Below are positions 37,901 to 50,948 of a DNA stretch of 64,000 nucleotides, piece by piece (within the stretch, counting starts at the first letter, position 1; every line of letters starts with the position of its first letter). Source of the DNA: Wuchereria bancrofti (Eukaryota; Nematoda; Chromadorea; Rhabditida; Onchocercidae); the NCBI GenBank assembly GCA_005281725.1, contig SSBO01000008.1:3015680-3079679 (forward strand). The letters are read 5' to 3'. The position numbers and the translations under genes are program-made. The notes beneath the pieces are model-generated. The model searched no databases. It worked only from the letters and a program-made list of their open reading frames with translations, and was not told the DNA's origin.

Positions 37901-39822
37901 AAAGCTGTTATATTAAGAAAGCTAAATATAGTTCAAGAGAAAAGAGTGAGAAATGTTAACTTTATATTGTAACATTTATTTTTCTTTCCAAAAATTACGC
38001 AACAGTGTTTTGCTGTGTAGATGAGTATTGAGATTTTTTTCCTAAAATTATTGAAATTTAATTTAGAAAAAAAGCTTGAACTCGATTATTGGAATTCTTA
38101 GAATTTTGAAATTTGATAAACAACTATGTTTTTAGCCAGATTATGAACTTTGTGCGCAATTGCTTTCATCACAACCCGGTGCAATTCTTTGTCGTGTTGA
38201 TGATGCATGTGATATGATTGTTTCACTGCGAAGTTTAACAAATCGTGTAGAAACAGTAGTTATCGGTATTGACGCTGATCCATCTTTTTGGACCATAAGT
38301 CAGAGACATAAATGTAAGTGTTCATTTTCCCATTTTTTTTTTTTTTTTTTTAACGAATTCACTATTCTGATTCAAATTTTAAGGTTGGATGTAAAATTTA
38401 TATGCATTCCAAACTTTAGTTTTCTCGGTCGAATTTCCTATTTTCCCAGTGGAATTTTTACAACAAGACGAAACTATCCGTCCATCGGTTTTTTTTTTTT
38501 TTTTCAGATTTTCGAAACTTTATTCTTTCTAATGTCAAGCTTTGATGAAATACTTTTTGTAACATCTGCTGTTATTCACTTTGTTTTTTTGAAATGATGT
38601 TTATTAATCCCTACTGAAATTTCGAAATCATTCATTTTTAAATTTAAAATTTAAATCATCCATTTTTTAAATTCAAAATCATCCATTTTTTTAAATTTAA
38701 AAAAAAATAAAAATTTAAAACTTAAAAACTAAGATTTCTTCAAATAACTACTTTTTATCTATCTTTAATTCATCTTGCAGTAGTATATGTAAAAGAAAGT
38801 GGTCTAGGACAAATATCGTTTACAGTATTTCCCAAAATGATTGGCTTCTTGCCTTATCCAGTTATATCTGTATATAGTTATCGGCATAAACGATCAAACT
38901 CGGTGAGTGGTTTGTTTTTCTTAATGAAGCAGAAATTAGTTATTTCCTCATGTTTCTGGTTATATGATATTGTTACTGCTGTTGTCTACTTTGAAAAAAA
39001 TTATACAGCTTGAGGTGATATCTCATACTTCGTAGTATGTTGTAATGATGTGGGAGACACTTTATGAGGATGAATGGAACTATTGGAAAAAATAAACCTT
39101 CAATGCAGAAAATTCAAAAATGAACAAAAGAGAGATGTGGAACATAGGGAAAGGAACAGGTTAATAGCATTAAGGAAAACATTTTTTAATTAAAAGCTTT
39201 ATATTGTGCTCATTCTCAGTATGGCTAATTTCCACATTTCTTTGAATTAGGAAAATTGACCGAATCATCTCTTCAAAATCTTTTAATATGATCAACTTTC
39301 GGATAAACTTTTATCTATTGATCTATTGAGCCATTCACCTTAATCCACATACCGATATAAATTAATTGGTTTCTGCAAAGTGTGTTAAATCTTTTCATAT
39401 CAAATATGTTCCCATTAAATATCCAAGTGAAAAAGTGCAATAATACTACGGATGTAGAAATTATGAAAAAAATTAGTGTAAATACATAGATTTGCATTAT
39501 CCATGACGCTGCTTTGTTTCAATTCAGATGTTGTTTACTGTTTAAGTAAAGGTGATGTAGATAATATAAAAAGAATGTCGTTTAATACTAATTGAAAGAA
39601 ATGAATTGTCTCCACTATTCTCTTTTCTAGGATGTTTCCCAGCTATCCATTGAGAGTACTTATGATTTTGGACCACAATTGTCTAGCTTTGTACGAACAA
39701 ATGGAAAGCAAGTGCATGTGCTTGGTGCTTTCCCTACATCATCTGACTCGAAGAGTAATGCTGGCGTAAAAACTAATCGTTTGAAGGAAGCAAAAAGCCG
39801 AATAACGAAGCTTTTCGATTAG
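28924..39822 (+). CDS. TRAPPC10: TRAPP complex subunit 10 (TRAPPC10/Trs130)
   Basis: Subunit of TRAPPII, the Golgi tethering complex and Rab activator. Exons: 28924-28978, 29199-29280, 29490-29769, 30264-30442, 30915-31086, 31336-31447, 31618-31769, 32282-32434, 32781-32927, 33072-33208, 33492-33626, 33906-34055, 34139-34252, 34450-34681, 35045-35224, 35495-35669, 36045-36175, 36570-36731, 36913-37007, 37135-37264, 37605-37784, 38136-38313, 38781-38902, 39631-39822. The sum is 3645 nt (1214 aa; the human protein is 1259). Matches remembered from human TRAPPC10 run in order: TVAEYRNE..GAEWLIVF..RIKSDF (TEVYKATV..VDWLIVIV..KIRNDF), FEQVLALFDELDATLS (FEDALVQYDELDALFS), an alpha-solenoid middle, and C-terminal beta-sandwich segments including FTVFPKMIGFLPYPVISVY (MEVMPLFAGYLPLPDVRLF). 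Exon 10 may instead stop at 33193 with a GC donor. Exon 3 carries about 50 residues absent from the human protein and may hide an intron. Confidence 0.93.
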
Positions 39823-42705
39823 ACAATTGTTCTTTTATTTATTGTACATTCATTATCATTCTTTTGCTCTAATATTGTTCATTTCTTCATTGTGCTGATT
39901 TCTTAGTTTAAAAAACGCTGAATTTGTTTTTGTTTAATTGATTCTGTTCAATTAATTTCTTATCTAAATAATCTTCCCTAGCTATTCAAATATAGGAGAA
40001 CGTGCTTGGCCTATAGAATTTCTACCTTTTTTTTTTTTTTCAGTGTCAACTCCATCGTTCTGTGCACCTCTACCCATGTTCATACGGCAGAACATAGTCA
40101 CAGTGAAGTGTTAATTTAGACGAACATTTATTAATTTCATTATTTCTGCAACGAAATAGTAGTCCGTCCATATCGATTTCTAATTAATGCAAAATAGATG
40201 TTCAATTTTTTTTTTATATATGAATAAGACCTGTATTTTGCGATGGGAAAATATAACTGGATGGTTTAAATGATTTATGGTTTTTATTACTCTAAACAAG
40301 ATCTATTTTGCTTCTTTTTCTTAGAAGGTGTGAAGTCCTTCAAATTTCCAGAATTCAACCCTTTATCTTGTTGCTACTAACAGCTATAATTTAGAGGAGA
40401 ACGATTTTTTCTTTCTTTCTCAGCAGAAAATTTGTCATTCATAGCAAAAAAAAAAAAAAAAGGAAAAAAAAAAATGGAAGGTTTATGTAATGTATCGATA
40501 GTGCATCTTGTTGAAAATGATTTCTTGTTTAGTAATGGTGAGATATCAAAGATCGCAGAACTTCCTTTTCCTATTTCACTATAACATCAGTGGTGCTTTG
40601 AATTCAATTTATGTTTGAATTTTGTCTATTTTTTTTTTAATGTAAATTGACTTTGTCGAACTGATTCATTTTTTTTTTTTTTGATTTTTCTATGTAGGAT
40701 TTGGATTTATTTTTAATTTTTTTGAAATCTATCCAAATTATCACATTAATATGGGTGTATAGTTTGTTGTTTCATCTAAGCATGTCCATGTTAAGATTTT
40801 ATGTTTGAAAATCTTTTGATTTTTATTAAATCGTTTTTTGAGTTCTCAAGATAATAATTATGAATGCAGGTCTTGAATTTCCTTACTGAATTCATCAGTT
40901 GAGGTAATTTTCAAAATAATAGATCTTAATTAATGCATCATTTTCAGAATCATTTTAAAGTGGAATTTAGGCTGTTTGCATATCAAACTGCTTTTTTCTT
41001 CTCAAATATTGTTGAATCAGTTATTTCTTGAGATTAGTTCTGCTAGGTTAAACCATTCTCAGACAGAAAGTTATATCAGTCTTGCAGAGTTCATGCGGGT
41101 AACTTTTCTGTAATTGCCACTTGTTCTTTCTCTTTTTGTTTTTGTATATTGGGATTTTTCTCAATGTTGATAACATTGGAATTTTTTTTTTTTTTACTGT
41201 TCTAGATGATTCATTTCAAGAAATCAGGCTATCGTTTTCAATTTCAAAATATAATTCCTTGGTTTTAAACGTAGACTGCATGGAAAGTGATGACTTTTTT
41301 GTTTGTAACGTTTGCTAAAAGTGAAATGATACTTCTGTTTATTGACATTGTTGTCATCAGTGAAAATTTCTCCATTTGATAATCAATGCAAAAGTTGATC
41401 AACATTTTCTCATCATGCTGTTACATTTTTTTTTTTTCTTTCTGGGTAAGTTGATTCAAAAACAGAGCATTATTTTGTTGATTCATATAAATATTTATAA
41501 AGTGTTAACTGTTGTGGCAAAGTTCCAATCATTGCTCTTACTAATGCTATGTTCAACATTCTGGCCTAGTTTGTATGTGTGATAGTCTAATTTGAATTGA
41601 TGCTGGCTCATTACATCAAATTAAACTGCAAATCTGTGTTATTTGATGTGAAATTGCTAATTGTTCGTCATATTTGAGTCTAAATTTGGGTTAAAAAGTT
41701 GTTTTCTTCGATACATTGGAATTAAGCCATGTCTCAAAAGGTTTCTAACAGTGAGTTTTCAAACTGATTTTGAATCAAATTTCAAATTTTTTATTCTTTA
41801 CCATTCTGCTATCAATTTAACTGAACGAAAGTAACACTTTCGTTCAGTTAAATTGATGCACTGAAAAATTTTTGCCAGAGAAATTGATCAGAAAAGGAAG
41901 GCATTTCGACTGGTAACGAAGATTTATGAGAGGGCAAATCTAGTGCAAAGTAATTTTAGCTCTCAAAGTCATCATCATTACTGTAATTAAAAAGTCCATA
42001 GTTGCATCTGCATTTCATGTCCTGAGCCCATCCATTGAATGAGAATTTAGCTCCTAGGCTAATGTTGCAAGTTTTTCATACTTTACCGTGACTGGTCACG
42101 CATGGTGACTAGCAAGTTTACCTTGAAAAAACCGGTACACTTGGAAACGAGTTTATTAAATTCAATTCTATTTAGTTCAGCATACTAATTCTATCATATG
42201 AGTGAATGAATCAGCGTCTAAAATTTAAATTTAACTTCGCAAAAAATTAAGACCAAATTTGAGTTTAAACCCGGAACTGTGCATTTCTAAGATTTCTTCT
42301 GATTTTCAAATTTCTCCCGTGAAGAAACAACTGAAAGTTCTAAATGAATGAAATATGTTTTGTTCTTCAACATTTTTTGATAAAAGAAGTAAATGATAAA
42401 AAAGCGCGGAATGGATCGTTATTTTCAACCACTTTTTATTTTCTTGCTTATTTCCCCCGAAACTGCATTAAATTCTAAAAGAAAATGCATTAAATTTTAA
42501 ATAATATTATAAATTGAAATACTAAAAATTACTCTATTGAAACAAATAATACCAATAACACTTTCATACATTACTATCAATTAAATTCATACTTAATTTT
42601 GAAATTAATTTAAGTTCAATTTTTTACACAAAATAAAATTGATTGTGGAGAACTGTTAAATTGTTAGAAATTAGTTTAGATCAAAAAGATTGGAAAAAAG
42701 TGATT
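39823..42705. other. TRAPPC10 3' flank and spacer, no gene seen
   Basis: AT-rich with T homopolymers. Open frames at 41121-41318 and 41376-41582 are T-run driven with no domain. The stretch 41880-42130 is slightly GC-richer and contains a small palindrome CGTGAC-TG-GTCACG (42087-42100). A perfect long hairpin at 41811-41857 is listed separately. Confidence 0.5.
41811..41857. repeat. Perfect 21-bp inverted repeat with 5-nt loop
   Basis: Left arm 41811-41831 (atcaatttaactg..aaag), loop taaca, right arm 41837-41857 (ctttcg..aaattgat). All 21 positions are complementary. It lies in the spacer about 2 kb after the TRAPPC10 stop and 0.8 kb before the hexosaminidase start. It may be a fold-back element, a small-RNA precursor or a transcript end structure; sequence alone does not decide. 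Confidence 0.92.
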
Positions 42706-45700
42706 ATGTTAAATTTGCATGGACAGAATTATCTTATACGAACTTCTATTGCATGTGTTTTATTTCTAATCAATGTGCTATATTTTTGTATTACCGCAAG
42801 ATCTGCCGTATCATTCGAGATGCTTGGAAGTCAGAAGAATTTTGATCAAGTAAATCCATTCAAAGAAGTTTGTTTGTTTTTTGTTTTCTTTTATTTGATT
42901 ATTTTTTTGTTTGTTACTTTTCCCTTTCTCAAAATATCATTTTAATTATTTTAATTTAATTAAAAAAGAAATCATCCCAATACTAATAACATCTATTAAT
43001 GCTAGCAAATAGCATTTAATTAAAAAAAAAATATACCACTCGAGATTTTTAAGATTTCATCGATTATACCACTACTTGTTAAACTATTATTTCATAATTT
43101 ACATTGTTTACTTTCGATATTAAATATCTTTAATGGAAATTTCAAAAATGTAAACTTAGTGATATTTTGATATGATTTTTCATTGTGATTGAATTTGATA
43201 AAAAAAGAACAAAATAAATTTATATAAATATTATAAAGATTAGAGGAAAATAAAAAAAAAAATGAATAATTGCAAAAAGTAGAAGAAAGAGTTCCGATTT
43301 TAATCGCTTCTCATGTTTTCCTTAATTTTGCTCGACCAGTTATTTTTACATGGACGAGTAAAAAAAAAAATGATTGGTGCCATATGAATAAAGCAATAAA
43401 AAGATTTAAAAACTTGTTGTTTGCCAATTTTTCAGATAATTTATGAGCAAGATTTATGTGAAACGAAGAAGATTTGAACTTCAGTTAAAACTTTTTTAAG
43501 TTTAGATTTTTCAAACCATAAGTGAAAATACTTAAAGTTATTATATTCTTTTTTTTTACATATTCAAATAATTTAGAAAATTATTACTCATAAATATGTT
43601 TTTCTTGCATTTACATTCTTCAAATTTAAAAGATAAAATGATAAATAATAAAAGATAAATAATACAGAGTAAATAATCTATGTTACATTATATATAAATA
43701 TCATTTGAATATCGCATGAAATTGGGAAAGAATGTTCCCCATTGCTTTTTCTGAACATCGAATTGAAATTTTGAATTGAATTTACCTCAAAAAATTCCAA
43801 TTCAAAATGAGTCATTTTTTTTTAATAGAAATTTAATTTGGTAATGCCTCCTTTTAATTTGCTTTTATTTATTTTTCTCTTTGAAAAAAAAAAGGAAGGT
43901 AATTGCTCATAGCGTAATTTCATATCATTATTTTGCAGAAAATAGTCCATTTCGACTTGAAAGGAGCACCGCCAACGTTGAAATACTACAAGAAGATATT
44001 TCCATTGTTGAAAGAAATGAAAGTTGATGGTATTTTAATGGAATATGAAGATATGTTTCCATATTGGAATGAACTTAGTGTGTTGAAACGAACAATTGCT
44101 TATTCTAAGACTATTTTAAAAGCTATTTTAGAGGTTAATTTTTTCAAAAATAACTTTTGTTTTGATCAATTTCTTATTTTTTAATTTGTTCTAACAATTT
44201 TTAACTTTTACAAATTAATTTTAAATTACTGCTGCACTAATTTTGAAAGCATATTTAAAACATAAAAGAAAACGCAACAAATTAACTGGTTTGCAATTTT
44301 TATTTATTTCGTAATTTTTTATTCAATTTTAAACGCTAGTTTGAAATTTAGCACTCTGAAATTTAAATAGACACAAGTTTACCTTTCTTAATCTTAATAT
44401 ATGCATTAATAGCAACAAAAAGATATAATGATGATCATTATTGGTATTAGATGTGCTCATTGTCAACCTCATTTGAAAAAATTTTCAAAAACTGAAATAT
44501 TGTTGTCAAATACATCCCTTTTTTTTTCATTTTTTTTTTTTTGCAATGTTTGGGAAAATAACTATTTCCAATGATTTCGCAAAAGTGAAAGTGCAGTAAG
44601 AGGCAAAAAAAAAAGGAAACAATTGGTAATTCCCAAATAAATAATCCAATTGATTGCTGAATTTTCACAATGATTTCTCATTGGTAATGTAAACTCTCAA
44701 ATAGTTTATTTATTCATTGAAATAATTCTTAAATTCTTTAATTGCAGTAAATATGTAGAAACATTCTCGCAATGATGTCTTAAATTTAAAACTTGGATTA
44801 ATCATTGCTCTGCTAAAATATTGACAACAATTGTAATTGATAGGACTCATTTCGTAATTAATTTGAAGCAAACGTTATTAGACTCCGAAAATTTGTTTTG
44901 CATCAGTTAAACGGTGATTATAAACAACTGATGATTGATGAGTGATAAATTGAAAATAATTCTATCAATTCAATCTATTACTCAAAGATTAAAAACATAG
45001 CTATTAATAAAAGTTATTAATGAACAGAAGTGTTCCGGAAATGATATTTTTACAAAATACCGGATTACTGCTTTATATGATAATTTCTGTAAGATAATCT
45101 GATTATGGCGAATATATGTCGCTTAAACGTTTTAAAAAAAAAATCGGATTCATATAATTAAAGCTTTATACAACAAGATGGGATCATTATTATCTAATTT
45201 AGGGATTAATTAAATTATGAAAAAGAGTAATAATAAATCGAAATTTTCATTGTTCTATTATCAATCAATTAATTGTCACATAATTGATGAAATTTTAATC
45301 ATTTATTTCACTGTTTAATTTTTCAAACTATTATTAAATTGCTCTTAGTATCATTTACAGTTAGCATCTAATAATAATTTGGAAGTTATTCCACTTGTAC
45401 AAACTTTTGGTCATATGGAATTTGTTTTGAAACATTCGAAATATTCTATATATCGTGAGGATATGTTTAAACATGATACAATATGTCCATCAGATGAAGG
45501 TTCATGGCATTTAATTACTGAAATGCTCACTCAGGTTTGATTGATCATTAGATAATTCATACAAATTTAACTGTTATATTATTAAAATATGTTTCAATGA
45601 TTTATTAACTGTTAATAATGTGAATTGTTTTTTCTTAAGATGAAATATAAATTTATTTAATTATTAAAACTATTATTTTAATAAGTATTAATAAATATTA

Positions 45701-48183
45701 AAACTATTACTTTACTTTAATAAATATTATTAAAAGTATATGTAAGAGTTTTTTAAAAATGAAATTCTTTTTTTTTTTTTTGTTTTAGATACGTATTATG
45801 CATCCAAATGCAAAACGAATACATATAGGTGCTGATGAAGTATATACTATTGGTCAGGATATTCGATGTATTAATCGACGTATGGAAAGTTTAAGTTTTA
45901 CGGTTGATCATCTAAAATTAGATCATATTAGCAGGTAATGAATATTTCATCTTTTACTAACTTATACTACAACAATTTTAAATGTAATTTTAATCCAAAA
46001 TTAAATATTTATAATATAATATGTTTAAAAATTGATAATTTTAATTAACATTAACTTTTAGAATGTAATTATTTAAATTATCTTTTTTTGCATACTCATT
46101 TTTATTTCTAAAAATAGCAATGGAAAAAATACTATAAAAGAATTTTTTTTTTTCTTTTTTTTTAAAGAGACATTTTACAGAGTGCATTAGAATACTAGAT
46201 CTGATATCAATAAACGATATCATTTTTCATAAATAAATAACAGCTGATATTATTGATTGAAATCAGATTTATTTTCTTAAATTCATTGATAAAATTAATT
46301 TTTGATAGTTTTTTTTTTTTTATTTTCAAGGGTAGCAAGATATGCTCGAAGTGAGTTAAATTTTGAGGAAGTGCTAGTATGGAATGATATGTTCAGTGAT
46401 ATTGAAATTAATTTATTGAATCAATATGAAATGGGTGAATTGGTTACACCTGTTATTTGGGGTTATGCTACTAATGTTACTAAATTGAATTATTTCCCGA
46501 TAAATATGTTTAAAAGATATTCACAGGTTGTTTTTTTTTTTTTCCGCCCACAAATTGTTGAAATATGTTTGTATGATTAATTAATTTATTAAACAATACA
46601 AATTTAATTTTTAATTTGATCACGATTGCATTTTGGTTAAAATTTTTCGTTGAATAATTTTTGTTTAAATGAAATTAAATGTTAGGTTTTTCCAAAAATG
46701 ATGTTTGCAAGTGCATTCAAAGGTGCAAATGGACAAAATGAATCATTTTGTTATATTAGACGTTATCTTGCCAATCAACAATCATATGTGGAATTGTATG
46801 AGAAAGAAAAAGAGGTATTTACTTATTTACTTGTTTACTTGTTTACTCGTAATTTTATCAAAAAACATTAGAAATTTTTGAAAATAAACTCTAAGGTTAA
46901 GTGAAAGTAAGGTTTGAGAATGGAATGATGGTTTTTTATCTGTTTATTGGCTGTAAAATTTAATCAGTAATTGATGTAAATCGTCCTAGAGATGAGTTAT
47001 AAAGATTTATGAAGTAATAATTCAAAGAAATTTTATATTTTTTAGGATTTAGGTGGTAAAATTTCGGGTATTATTTTAACTGGTTGGCAACGATACAATC
47101 ATTACAGTCCATTATGTGAAATTTTACCAGTTTCAATTCCATCGTTGATCGTTGATCTTGTTTATTTGAATAATGTTGAATTGAGCGAAGATGAAATAAT
47201 ACAGAAAGCAAAATTAAGCTTCTCTTATTTAAATTATTCAAATGCATTTAATTTAAAACTATAATATCAATATTGAAAAATAAACTAATTCTAATATATT
47301 TTTATCGTTTTAGAAATGATCTAAATTAAAAATATTGGTTTACTGCGCAACTAATACTTGTTTTATTACTATTGGAAATTAAAATTGTTCTCTCTTCAAT
47401 TTTGAATTTGAAATATTTTTAGAATATACTTAACTGTCGAAGTATTACTGCGCGTAATTCAGAGAAAAACATTGGAACCGTATTGGATTCGGAAAAAATG
47501 GATAATGACATTTCACTGGAAATGTTGTTTGTAAATTGCTCATTTCCAGGGAGTAAAATTTATGATGAGGTGTATTTTGCTTTAATTTTATGTCACCAAA
47601 ATACTAACCATTTTTTCGTATTTTGATTTATACACTTATGAATACTGGAAAATTATCTTATGCATTTATAATAATTGGAGTAGGAAGTATTAATTCAGAA
47701 AAACTGAGCTACATCTCAACAAAATTTTGTTGTTCAGAATAGAAAATGTGGAAAAAAAAATATATTTTAATGACTTTTCTTAATGATGCTAAAGACTTTT
47801 AGATATGATTTTTTTCTTACTTTTTATAATTATAGTTTAAAAAGTATAAAATTTGAATTATAATTTACAGTAGTATACTTTTTACAGGTGCTTAGCTTTC
47901 ATTCATATATTACAGAAGAGAAACAATTAACCGTAGATCTCGAGAAGATACGTGAAAATGTACGTTTAAAAAGGATGAAATAAGTGAACACATTAAATTA
48001 AATGTTATTTTTGGCATTTTTTTATCATTTTAATCGAATTGCATATTATTATTTTAATGATTTTTTCTTAACAATGCTAAAGAATTTTTAAAACGAATTG
48101 AATCATTTCAGATTGCTATCTTACTTCGTCCATATTTTTATGAGGAATCAATCAATGAAATAGTAACAGAACAGCTAAGCTAA
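42706..48183 (+). CDS. HEXD: Hexosaminidase D-type beta-N-acetylhexosaminidase (GH20), membrane-anchored
   Basis: Glycoside hydrolase family 20 enzyme that removes terminal beta-linked GalNAc/GlcNAc. Exons: 42706-42867, 43939-44133, 45361-45534, 45789-45934, 46331-46526, 46686-46814, 47046-47207, 47423-47569, 47888-47959, 48112-48183. They sum to 1455 nt (484 aa, close to human HEXD). Clear motifs in order: [46 protein letters not shown] with the catalytic Asp-Glu pair at about D193-E194, [35 protein letters not shown] and CSFPGSKI. A hydrophobic segment at residues 14-31 after a short N-terminus suggests a type II Golgi anchor, as known for the nematode HEX-2 to HEX-5 group and unlike human HEXD. 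The start Met is the best fit but the frame is open upstream. Exon 7 has no GT donor in range; AAA|GCAAAA at 47207/47208 keeps the frame. Confidence 0.93.
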
Positions 48184-48188
48184 ATAAA
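48183..48188 (+). terminator. Candidate poly(A) signal of the HEXD-like gene
   Basis: AATAAA begins on the last base of the TAA stop codon, which would give a very short 3' UTR. Other AT-rich variants follow, so use of this one is a guess. Confidence 0.3.
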
Positions 48189-50145
48189 TATTATAATGGA
48201 ATAACAAATATATTATATTCATAATTTATTGAAATTTATTAAAATGGATTGAAAACGAATATTTGCAAATTTGAATGATCAATTAAGAAGTGAAGAAATC
48301 AACAATTATGCATGCTAATATGCAGTAATTTTTTCTTTTTGCATATCTTTGATTAAATGCAATATATTAGAAAAGATTGATTTATATCATTGATATTAAA
48401 ATAAAATTAATAGGATGGAAAAATTCTAATTAAGCATAAATTATTTAAACATAAAATGCATATGAATGTTGTTTTAATTTTATATGAATTCGTAATTCGG
48501 ATCAGGCGAGCAAAATTTAATGTATCATAAAGTTACATATCAATGATGTTTGTATGGAATAAATATTTCACTAATCTAAATTGGTCACATAATTAATTAT
48601 TATTAGAATTTAAATTAGATAAACAAGTTTATAAAATTATCACTGATTCTATATGCATACATTTATTTTGTTGACAAATTATTAGCATCATATTAGCATT
48701 TCAAGAACTATGATCAAGCTTTTTTTTTTCAAAAATCTTCAATTTCTAGTTTGAAAAAAAAAAATTTTTTTCCTCCATTTCAGATTATTCGTCAGATGGA
48801 ATCTATCACAAAAAATTAAAAAAAAAAAAAATTCAATTTTGAAAAGCGATATTTCTACTTTTATCCTATCTACTACTACCTACTACTCATTGAAAATGCT
48901 GCATCAGTGCAGATCTCCAGCATCAATGCTTGTATCAATTTTTTGTGTTTTCTTATTCTTTGTATCAGTGCAAATAATCCTGTAAAATTTTAAGACTCAC
49001 TAAATTTGTTATTTTTTATTCTTTTTTTTTTTTGAGTTTGTTATTTTTTTGTTACACTACAAATGATTATATCAGTGTTTAATTGTCTTGAATGCCATAT
49101 CTTTCGATTAAAAATGTCATATTTTAAAGTTATTATTTAGACATCTTTAACCAATATTTTACTAACAGTTACTTTTATATTTTACAATTGTACTTTCGGG
49201 TAAATAATTGGGTAAATTAATTGGTCATACCATTTAATTGATATATTATACAATTGTAATAATTTGTTTGTTTCTTTGTGGAAACTTTATTAATTCATGC
49301 TGAATAAGTTGATTTCTGCATTTTCTCTAGACACTTTTTTTTTGAACTAATTTTGATATTTTTTTTTTTTGATATTGTAAATTCTACGTAATTTTTGATA
49401 CAAACTGCGCAATTTCAAAATTATTTCATTGAATAAAGCGTATATATTTTGATCCGAAAGAGGAAGTAGTTAGATAATTTGAAAAGGTTTTTTTCTTTTT
49501 AAGATTTTGTTCCTTGTTAAAAGTAAATAAATTTTACTTTTTATTCATTCATTTTTTGCTTTCATAAAATTTTTGTGTGTGTGTTTTTTTTTTCAACCTT
49601 ACTTTACTACGATCATGAAGTATAATAAATTATTATTGCAAAAATTGTGCAACTATTAGAGATATGTAAACACAGAAACCTCATAATATCAGTTGGTTAT
49701 TGCTATTAAATGTCATTTTATCTTTATTTTATTAGACAATTTGAAAAGATTCTTCTTTTTTAAAAATTTATTCCTAATTGTTGCTGTAAACTTTCACTTT
49801 CCTCCCATACTATATTTAATAAGTTTAATCAGCATATTTTCCCATCAAAAAATCTACATTTTCGATTAAGTAATAAATAACATAGCAAAAGTATTTGTTT
49901 TTAAAGAACTCAAACTATGCAAAGAGAAATATACATTGGTAGAAGTTATATATGTATAAAACTGATTACAATATATTTACAATTTCCTAAACATACCAAA
50001 TTGGAAAAATTCATTAAAACATAAAAGAAAGCACAAGGAAAGAGTTGCTAAAAAAAGAATGAACAGAGGAAAAGAATTAATAAAACTGAAAATTATTTAA
50101 AAAAAAAAGAAAATAAATATGCAACAATAATTGCTAATGAACAAC

Positions 50146-50210
<65 letters not shown>
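50146..50210. repeat. (AAT)n microsatellite
   Basis: About 21 uninterrupted ATA/AAT triplets in the convergent spacer. Confidence 0.95.
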
Positions 50211-50690
50211 CATTAAACGTGAAGCAAATGAAACTAAAAGTGTATGCAAAAACAATTTTTGTATTAAAAATAAAAATTGCTAATAAAACTTAGAAATGAC
50301 TATATTGAGAACAAGGGGAAATAAAAAGAAAAGAAAAGAAAAAGCTAATTTAGAGGCAAAATTCATTAGAGAACAATGAAGTGCAAATGTGTGCTAATGC
50401 ATGTCATCATTTTTCTTTCATTTTACAGCTTTTTTTTTTTCCTATTATTAGAGAGAACTAAGGATAAGAAAGAATTTAGCAGATGCTAAAGTTATATTTA
50501 TGATGCTACATTTAAATTAGAAAAATGATATATGAAGAAGTATTAAGATATAAAAAAATTTTTATAAAGATTTAACAACAATTTTGCTAACATCAACTGG
50601 CTAATGCATTTTTGACAAAAAAAAAAAAAAAAAAACGGAACGGGAAATGAAAACTTATGGCAACAAAGTATCATTTATATAAATAAAGAG

Positions 50691-50696
50691 TTTATT
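50691..50696 (-). terminator. Candidate poly(A) signal of the unknown minus-strand gene
   Basis: AATAAA on the minus strand, about 250 nt beyond the stop at 50949. AT-rich surroundings make chance matches common. Confidence 0.35.
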
Positions 50697-50948
50697 AAAA
50701 CGCTTTTTGAGTTTCACAAAAGCAGGAAAAACTCTTTCAGACTGATCCATTTTTACGGATTAAATAATCGAAGATCAATTTAAATGTTTTAAAAATCAGC
50801 ATGCTAATTCTAAAACAAATCTTATGCAAATTAATAAATCTTAAAACAAAAATTTATACTTGATTTCTGCTCTTTGCATCCAATTTACAATTCTCAGTAT
50901 AACGACAATCAATGAAATATCACTAGAATGAGAGAAATAATTTAAAAA

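Larger units (their letters stand above)
48184..50948. other. Convergent spacer between HEXD-like and the unknown minus-strand gene
   Basis: The 3' ends of a plus-strand and a minus-strand gene face each other across 2.8 kb of AT-rich DNA. AATAAA overlaps the HEXD-like stop (48183-48188). On the minus strand AATAAA occurs at 50696-50691, about 250 nt after the stop of the unknown gene. No coding exon seen. Confidence 0.5.

Noticed and set aside
38314..38597. Long frame continuing TRAPPC10 exon 22 to 38597
   Set aside because: It crosses a good GTAAGT donor at 38314 and becomes Phe-rich. The homologous sequence resumes at 38781, so this is intron read-through.
41121..41582. Two Phe/Leu-rich frames after TRAPPC10
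   Set aside because: They are driven by T homopolymers and match no family. Treated as 3' flank.
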